Source: a virus. Taken from it: DNA of 41,322 nucleotides. Positions 36,727 to 41,322 of this stretch are shown here, in pieces (within the stretch, counting starts at the first letter, position 1; the number at the start of each line of letters is the position of its first letter). Under the pieces are notes generated by a model. That model saw nothing but the letters and a program-made list of their open reading frames with translations. It had not been told where the DNA came from and did not search any database. The position numbers and the translations under genes are program-made. Where the stretch lies: the IMG/VR virus record IMGVR_UViG_3300046167_000126, positions 1 to 41,322 of that record; one strand, 5' to 3'.

Positions 36727-37593
36727 ATGCCCTTGTCATACCAATCCGAATTAAATCCAAGCTCGACTACCTTTACAGTAGGTTTTGAGTTTATATCAAC
36801 AGCAGACATTAAGGCTGTTGGAAAACTTAACTCAGCTAGTACATGGACTGAGCTGGACGTAACCAACATATCCACCACCAACGGAACAACCACCTGTACT
36901 GTAGCTGATGCTACAAATTACAGTTCTAATGGTGAGGTGCGGATCTACCGTTCATCCCCCACCAGTGCTTTGGTAGACTTCCAGAACGGCTCTCGTTTAT
37001 CGGAGAGTGACTTGGACACAGCTTACAGACAAGGCTTGTTTGCAGCGCAAGAAGTTCGTGAGAACGCAACAGAGGCTATTGCTGGTATTGGTCCACAAGG
37101 TCCGCAAGGTGCAACTGGTCCAGCAGGTGTTGATGGGCAGGATGGTGCTGATGGAACTGACGGTGTTGATGCAAGTAACAGTCCAGCTTTTCATGCTTAC
37201 TCTACTACGACCACATCTGTTGCCAACGCCGTAGACACAGTCTTAAAAATAAACACAGAGTCCTACGATACTGGTAATTGTTTTAATACAGGCAATCACA
37301 GATTCACGCCAAATGTCGCTGGTCGATACCATATCTATATGTCAGCAAAATATGGTAACTCAAATGATTTTGACCATTTACGAGTTAAGATAAGAAAAAA
37401 TGGAACAACTCAAATTGCCATCGCTAGTACAAGACAAGAAGGGCAGACTTGTTTAAATTGTGCAACAGTTTGTTACATGAATGGCACTACAGATTATTTA
37501 GAAGCGTGCGCTTATCAAGCCTCTGGTTCAACAGAAAATTTTAGCTCAGGTTACGAAGGAACATTTTTTGGAGCTTATAGGTTGCTCGTATAA
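36727..37593 (+). CDS. Tail fibre protein with collagen-like stretch and C1q-like tip
   Basis: This 288-residue protein has the T7 gp17-like N-terminal tail-attachment domain (SYQSELNPSSTTFTVGFEFIS, LDTAYRQGLFAAQEVRENA; about residues 1-115). A short collagen-like Gly-X-Y stretch (GPQGPQGATGPAG and DGQDGADGTDG, about 118-145) follows. The C-terminal beta-sandwich (FHAYSTTTTS ... NHRFTPNVAGRYHIYMSA) has a C1q/TNF-like pattern. The tip probably binds the host surface. T7 gp17 has 553 residues, so this fibre is short, and the LamG-like protein may share the adhesion role. Confidence 0.88.
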   Translation: MPLSYQSELNPSSTTFTVGFEFISTADIKAVGKLNSASTWTELDVTNISTTNGTTTCTVADATNYSSNGEVRIYRSSPTSALVDFQNGSRLSESDLDTAYRQGLFAAQEVRENATEAIAGIGPQGPQGATGPAGVDGQDGADGTDGVDASNSPAFHAYSTTTTSVANAVDTVLKINTESYDTGNCFNTGNHRFTPNVAGRYHIYMSAKYGNSNDFDHLRVKIRKNGTTQIAIASTRQEGQTCLNCATVCYMNGTTDYLEACAYQASGSTENFSSGYEGTFFGAYRLLV

Positions 37594-37597
37594 TACC

Positions 37598-37768
37598 ATG
37601 AACAACGATAGCCATCTTACACCTGCTGTAGCCATCGCTGGACTACTAGGCACAATAACTCTTGAACATGTAAATACGTTTGTTGCAATTATACTTGGAC
37701 TTGTTTCACTTGCGTATGTCAGTGTTAAACTATGGAAGGAGATAAAAGATGACGAAGACGACAAATAA
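37598..37768 (+). CDS. Holin-like protein, T7 gp17.5 position
   Basis: This 56-residue protein has two hydrophobic stretches (LTPAVAIAGLLGTI and FVAIILGLVSLAYVSV) and a charged C-terminus KLWKEIKDDEDDK, the layout of class II holins. It lies between tail fibre and small terminase exactly as T7 gp17.5. It would permeabilise the inner membrane and let endolysin out. ATG 37598 is chosen; the longer frame from 37568 runs into the fibre gene. It overlaps the small terminase by 20 bases. Confidence 0.8.
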   Translation: MNNDSHLTPAVAIAGLLGTITLEHVNTFVAIILGLVSLAYVSVKLWKEIKDDEDDK

Positions 37769-37985
37769 GGAACTGCTGGATGAGTTGATGGCTCTGACAA
37801 TCGAAGAGCTACTGACCGTGATTAAGTCTGGTGAATCAAGCCCAGCAATTCTTAACGTAGCTAGGCAGCTACTTAAAGACAATCAAGTCACTGCCTCCAT
37901 TAAGGAAGACAGCCCTATGCAAAACTTAGTTGAGGTGCTGCCGTTCCGTGAAGATGATGAGCCAATCGCTGCCACAAATACCTAA
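37749..37985 (+). CDS. Terminase small subunit, T7 gp18-like
   Basis: This 78-residue helical protein (T7 gp18 has 89) has NKELLDELMALTIEELLTVI and AILNVARQLLKDNQV, the helix pattern of T7-like small terminases, and an acidic C-terminus. It recognises concatemer DNA and regulates the large subunit. A strong Shine-Dalgarno (AAGGAG) lies eight bases upstream, inside the holin gene. The 3' end overlaps the large terminase start. Confidence 0.88.
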   Translation: MTKTTNKELLDELMALTIEELLTVIKSGESSPAILNVARQLLKDNQVTASIKEDSPMQNLVEVLPFREDDEPIAATNT

Positions 37986-39639
37986 CGAGTTAAAAGACTT
38001 TAGAAATTTCCTGTATTTTATCTGGCACTCACTTGAACAAATCAAGCGTGACCCAACAGAGATACAGTACGATATTGCTGACTTCATGCAGAACGGTCCC
38101 AAGCGTGCTGTTGTGCAGGGATTTAGAGGAGTTGGTAAGTCTTGGATCTGTTCTGCGTTCGTAGTACACCAGCTATTCCTAGACCCAACAAAGAACATCC
38201 TTGTGGTGTCAGCGTCCAAGACACGCTCTGACGACTTCTCTACGTTTACGCTGCGACTTATTCATGACATCCCTATTCTAAGTTTCTTGAAGCCCAGTGC
38301 TGACCAACGCTTCTCTAAGGTGTCGTTTGATGTTGGACCCTCTGGAGCCTCTCACGCACCCTCTGTTAAGTCTTTAGGTATTACGTCCCAGCTGACTGGG
38401 TCTCGTGCTGACATTATTATTGCGGATGACGTTGAAGTAGCGAACAACTCAGCTACGCAGCAGATGCGCGATAAGCTGTCCGAACAGATAAAAGAATTTG
38501 ATGCTATCATTAAGCCCAACGAAGATTCTAGAATTATTGTTCTAGGTACTCCGCAATGTGAAGATAGCCTGTACACTAAGTTACAAGAAAGAGGTTTTAC
38601 TACACGAGTATGGTCAGCGGAAAAGGTAGCTACTAAGAAAGCCCTTAACACCTATGGAGATACCTTGTCTCCCCTCTGTATAGATGACGAAACTGAAGGA
38701 GAAACTGCCGAACCTACGCGATTTACTGACTTTGATCTGCAAGAGCGAAAAATATCTTATGGATCTGCTGGTTATGCGATGCAGTTCATGCTTAACCCCA
38801 ACCTTGCTGACCTTGATCGCTACCCTCTTAAGCTTGGTAACTTGGTTGTGCAAGATGTTGACCCAGACGTTGCACCAGAAAAAATAGTTTGGGCGCAGAC
38901 GCCAGAGCTTGAATGGGATAGACTTCCAAACGTAGGGATGAGAGGCGACCGCTTCTACAGACCTATGAAGATTCTAGGTGACATGATACCTTACACTGGG
39001 TCTGTTATGTCTATCGACCCATCTGGTAGAGGTAAGGACGAGACTGGTTACGCTGTTGTAAAGATGTGTAACGGTACGCTGTACGTTCCTGAAGCTGGTG
39101 GTCTTAAAGGTGGATATGAGGAGCCTACCTTACTTGAACTAGTCCGTATAGCTAAGAGGAACAAGGTTAACGCTGTTATCACTGAGTCCAACTTCGGTGA
39201 TGGTATGTTCAACCAACTTATAACGCCCATATTTAGCCGAGAATACCCAGTCACTCTTGAAGAGGTACGACACCATCAACAGAAAGAGAAACGGATCATA
39301 GACACCCTTGAGCCTCTCCTAGCAGCCCATAGACTGGTGATAGCACCCTCTGTTATTGAGAACGACTACAAAACTGCTCAAGGATACCCAGCAGAACAAC
39401 AACTCAGGTACATGATGATGTACCAACTGACACGTCTAACAAGACTTAGAGGTGCTTTAAGAAACGACGATAGAATTGATGCTCTCTCCATCGCCTGTAA
39501 TTATTGGGTAGAACAAATGGCTCAAGATGCAGATAACAAGATGAAGGAACGAAGAGACGACCTAGCATCAAAAGAACTCGATAAATTCATGGATACCTAC
39601 TATAAGAGAACAACTAGACCAAGCACCTCTTGGATGTGA
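37957..39639 (+). CDS. Terminase large subunit, T7 gp19-like
   Basis: This 560-residue packaging motor (T7 gp19 has 586) has Walker A GFRGVGKSW (Lys61), Walker B IIIADDVEV, the coupling motif IIVLGTPQ, and the nuclease domain SIDPSGRGKDETGYAVV with later ESNFGDGMF and DDRIDALS, whose acids bind metal. It would cut concatemers and drive DNA into the procapsid. Two adjacent ATGs (37954, 37957) are possible starts; an upstream in-frame ATG at 37930 gives residues unlike the family. It overlaps the small terminase by 29 bases. Confidence 0.96.
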   Translation: MSQSLPQIPNELKDFRNFLYFIWHSLEQIKRDPTEIQYDIADFMQNGPKRAVVQGFRGVGKSWICSAFVVHQLFLDPTKNILVVSASKTRSDDFSTFTLRLIHDIPILSFLKPSADQRFSKVSFDVGPSGASHAPSVKSLGITSQLTGSRADIIIADDVEVANNSATQQMRDKLSEQIKEFDAIIKPNEDSRIIVLGTPQCEDSLYTKLQERGFTTRVWSAEKVATKKALNTYGDTLSPLCIDDETEGETAEPTRFTDFDLQERKISYGSAGYAMQFMLNPNLADLDRYPLKLGNLVVQDVDPDVAPEKIVWAQTPELEWDRLPNVGMRGDRFYRPMKILGDMIPYTGSVMSIDPSGRGKDETGYAVVKMCNGTLYVPEAGGLKGGYEEPTLLELVRIAKRNKVNAVITESNFGDGMFNQLITPIFSREYPVTLEEVRHHQQKEKRIIDTLEPLLAAHRLVIAPSVIENDYKTAQGYPAEQQLRYMMMYQLTRLTRLRGALRNDDRIDALSIACNYWVEQMAQDADNKMKERRDDLASKELDKFMDTYYKRTTRPSTSWM

Positions 39640-39779
39640 CCTATATATATATATATTATATAATTCTAGAACTGCTCTAGAGCCATCCTAGCTTGGGAGG
39701 TCTTGTTATCTCAGTGCTAGCACCATTCCGTATTAGTTAATAATAATTATATAAGCAACTTTAACCCTGTCAAGCCAAT
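39640..39779 (+). promoter_or_regulatory. Gap after the terminase with AT repeat and palindromes
   Basis: The gap holds an AT-alternating run (39642-39662), a perfect hairpin TCTAGA-ACTGC-TCTAGA (39665-39681), and a 10-bp palindrome GTGCTAGCAC (39714-39723). AT-rich sequence with TTATATAA elements precedes the last gene. The hairpin is not followed by a T-run, so it is not a classical terminator. A promoter for the last gene or a packaging/replication element is possible. Nothing definite can be assigned. Confidence 0.3.
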
Positions 39780-40025
39780 ATGTCGGATAATCCTCTAGAA
39801 CAGATTCAAGGTATTGCTGGGGAACACTTTGAGAATTATGTCGTTATAGTCGTTCATCCAGAACATCACGAGCTTGAGTACGTCTACGACAACGTCTTCG
39901 CCTGTAAAGGGATGCTGGATGTCGTTAAAGAGCAACTGAACCAGACTGAGCTAGTAGATGCTGCTGAGATAGACTGGGAAGATGCTTGGAACGAAGAGAT
40001 GGATGACGAAGATAGCGACTTTTGA
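39780..40025 (+). CDS. Last small acidic protein (81 aa), unknown
   Basis: The protein is strongly acidic, with a beta-strand start (ENYVVIVVHPEHHELEYVY) and an acidic end WNEEMDDEDSDF. I recognise no family. It is the last gene of the unit genome, comparable in place to T7 gene 19.5 but not clearly related. The leader has no Shine-Dalgarno. A terminator follows 75 bases after the stop. Confidence 0.6.
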   Translation: MSDNPLEQIQGIAGEHFENYVVIVVHPEHHELEYVYDNVFACKGMLDVVKEQLNQTELVDAAEIDWEDAWNEEMDDEDSDF

Positions 40026-40099
40026 CTTGAGTATTTTAGGTAATGTATTAAATATTACCTGCACTGTATTTCAACGTGTGTGTGTTGTTAACATGTGTG

Positions 40100-40147
40100 C
40101 CCTCTCCTTGTGATGTAAAAGTCCTTGGAGGGGGTTTTTGTTTTTGT
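40100..40147 (+). terminator. Intrinsic terminator at the end of the late region
   Basis: CCCTCTCC (40100-40107) pairs with GGAGGGGG (40127-40134) with one T-G pair around a 19-nt loop, followed by a T-rich run interrupted by single G residues. It ends the late transcript just before the terminal repeat begins at 40176. Confidence 0.85.
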
Positions 40148-40200
40148 TGGAAATTTCTGAGAGGGTTTATATACGTGTTGCTTACCCCAAAACCCCCATA

Positions 40201-40425
40201 CTACCCTAAAGGGTAGAGATTGGCACAGAAACCGTCACAATCTAGTCGTAAGACTAGTGTTCATCAGCTATTGCAACGGATTATAAATCCGATACTGCTG
40301 CCAAATGCGCAAGGAAGACGTGTTTGGAGAGTTCGGCTCAAACCATTCGTTCTTTTGTGAACAGATGTTTTTTGACTTAGAGCATAGCTCTAGACACTGC
40401 TCTCACATAAGACTTTTAAAGTCTT
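40201..40425 (+). ncRNA. Right-end copy of the hairpin-rich non-coding region
   Basis: The sequence is identical to 26-250, including all hairpins and the TTGGCA/TGCCAA long-range pairing, although nearby positions have changed. The same alternatives apply: a structured transcript or DNA signals. Confidence 0.35.
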
Positions 40426-40680
40426 GAGGCAAGCCTGCGTCTGTGTCGTTCTGCGATCGTATAATGCCTACCGAATGTGATCGCGCACGAGCTGAGACCG
40501 ATCCAAAACTTTTTTCGTCTTTTCGTATGGTATCCTATGCATAATGCGCACGATACGGCGTTGAAAAAAGTCCTGATTGCACGAGCCGACTTGACAAGGT
40601 TGTTATAATGAAAGCGGCAAATCACTCCGATCACTGCCAAGCCAAGCAAGGCACAACACACAATCCAATCATACACAATT

Positions 40681-41022
40681 ATGCATAACGACAATCAAAT
40701 CGACGCTAACGGCGGTTCTTACTACGTAGTCTCAGCTTTTGGGTGGGCAGCAGATAAGAACCCTTTCAGAGCTTTCATGAAGCTTGCAGAGGACGGCTCA
40801 ATCACAGGTAGCTTTCCTAAAGCTAAAGACCGCAAAGCTAACGGTGAACTCTGTAAGAGAGCTGACACTGCGATATTCGTTTACTACGTAGCCGACGATT
40901 CCAAGGTGAAGGGGTTTAATTGGTTTAGACCAATTGATGAAAACAACAAGCCTCTAGGCACTCTTGTCTACGGTGGCGACGATAACTGCGAATTGGTAGC
41001 ACGGTTATTAAGCCAAGACTAA
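40681..41022 (+). CDS. Right-end copy of the 113-residue early protein
   Basis: This matches the gene at 696-1037 apart from three amino-acid changes. Here it directly follows the first AATCCAATC leader because the 49-residue gene is missing, so its leader is a hybrid of the two leaders in the left copy. Function unknown. Confidence 0.75.
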   Translation: MHNDNQIDANGGSYYVVSAFGWAADKNPFRAFMKLAEDGSITGSFPKAKDRKANGELCKRADTAIFVYYVADDSKVKGFNWFRPIDENNKPLGTLVYGGDDNCELVARLLSQD

Positions 41023-41076
41023 GGCTCACCTAGTCTACGCAGATCATCTTTGACAAAAGTAAAGCAAAAACTCGCT

Positions 41077-41322
41077 ATGCCAAAAACCACACTCAAATCC
41101 ATCGAAGCTACCGTAGGTACTTTATCCGCTCCATCTAAGATGCCATGTCACGGCTTTAGCTTACCAGCTAAGGACTGTAAGGTTGGCTCTAAGCTACGCT
41201 TGTCTGAAAAGTCCACTTGTGCTGACTGCTATGCTCTAAGGGCAGATATGTTTTCCCTAACGTTCAAAATGCTCTAGAGAGCAGACTCGACAAGCTCAAG
41301 TCTATGACTACAGACAAGTGGG
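41077..41322 (+). CDS. Partial right-end copy of the gp88-like gene, frameshifted
   Basis: The first 54 codons match the gene at 1092. A missing G at 41240-41242 then shifts the frame, so the reading departs from the family after CADCYALR and stops at 41277. The window ends before the gene would. The left copy is intact, so this is probably a sequence error or a defective allele. Confidence 0.7.

Larger units (their letters stand above)
40176..41322. repeat. Right copy of the terminal direct repeat
   Basis: This is the second copy of 1-1338, without the segment 503-692 and with about nine substitutions and one missing G at 41240-41242. It shows that the unit genome is about 40,175 bp, either terminally redundant or joined in assembly. 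The non-coding stretch 40176-40680 contains the same hairpins and -10-like hexamers as the left end and no additional gene. Confidence 0.9.

Noticed and set aside
39642-39665. AT-alternating repeat as a replication origin
   Set aside because: No iterons or initiator gene are present and T7-like origins need a phage promoter, which could not be recognised.
1-41322. CRISPR array, insertion sequence or phage repressor gene
   Set aside because: No regular spacer-repeat array, transposase or helix-turn-helix repressor was found on either strand.

Overview
The window is an essentially complete genome of a T7-like podovirus (Autographiviridae type) that carries an integrase. All convincing genes are on the + strand in the T7 order: early unknown genes, integrase and tRNA-Leu, single-subunit RNA polymerase, DNA replication genes, portal, scaffold, capsid, tail tube, internal virion proteins, tail fibre, holin and terminase. 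The gene set (int next to a tRNA-Leu, LamG-like adhesin, gp88-like and DUF932 proteins, MazZ-like hydrolase) resembles T7-like phages of aquatic bacteria. No photosynthesis or nucleotide-reductase genes are present, and the host cannot be read from the sequence.

Layout. 1-504: non-coding left end packed with hairpins. 505-4270: small, mostly unknown early genes with CA-rich leaders lacking Shine-Dalgarno sequences; the intergenic gap at 2634-2690 matches a type II hammerhead ribozyme in all conserved positions. 4271-6002: lysogeny module (promoter, tyrosine integrase, small coiled-coil protein, tRNA-Leu(CAA)/probable attP). 6003-14377: RNA polymerase, SSB, endonuclease I, primase-helicase, two-start endolysin, DNA polymerase, PD-(D/E)XK protein and 5'-3' exonuclease. 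14367-14941: MazZ-like protein and a small unknown. 14946-22670: gp7.3-like protein, giant LamG-like protein, portal, scaffold, membrane protein and capsid, followed by a strong terminator. 22741-36698: tail tubes A (with a duplicated domain) and B, and gp13/14/15/16-like internal proteins. 36727-40147: tail fibre with a collagen-like stretch and C1q-like tip, holin, terminases, a last small gene and a terminator.

From 40176 the sequence repeats its own left end, so the unit genome is about 40,175 bp. The two copies are not identical: there are about nine substitutions, one single-base indel, and a 190-bp segment with a small gene present only in the left copy. They therefore come from different genomes or reads.

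Six genes are broken by single-base indels (near 3231, 15804, 23020, 27811, 28830 and 35483), and the right gp88 copy has a seventh. The conserved protein continues in another frame each time, so these look like sequencing errors and are annotated here as whole genes.

The most notable points are the hammerhead ribozyme between two early cistrons, an excess of perfect short hairpins through the first 4 kb including inside genes, the tail tube A protein with two copies of its domain around a coiled coil, and the 1,974-residue internal protein with an HEXXH motif.
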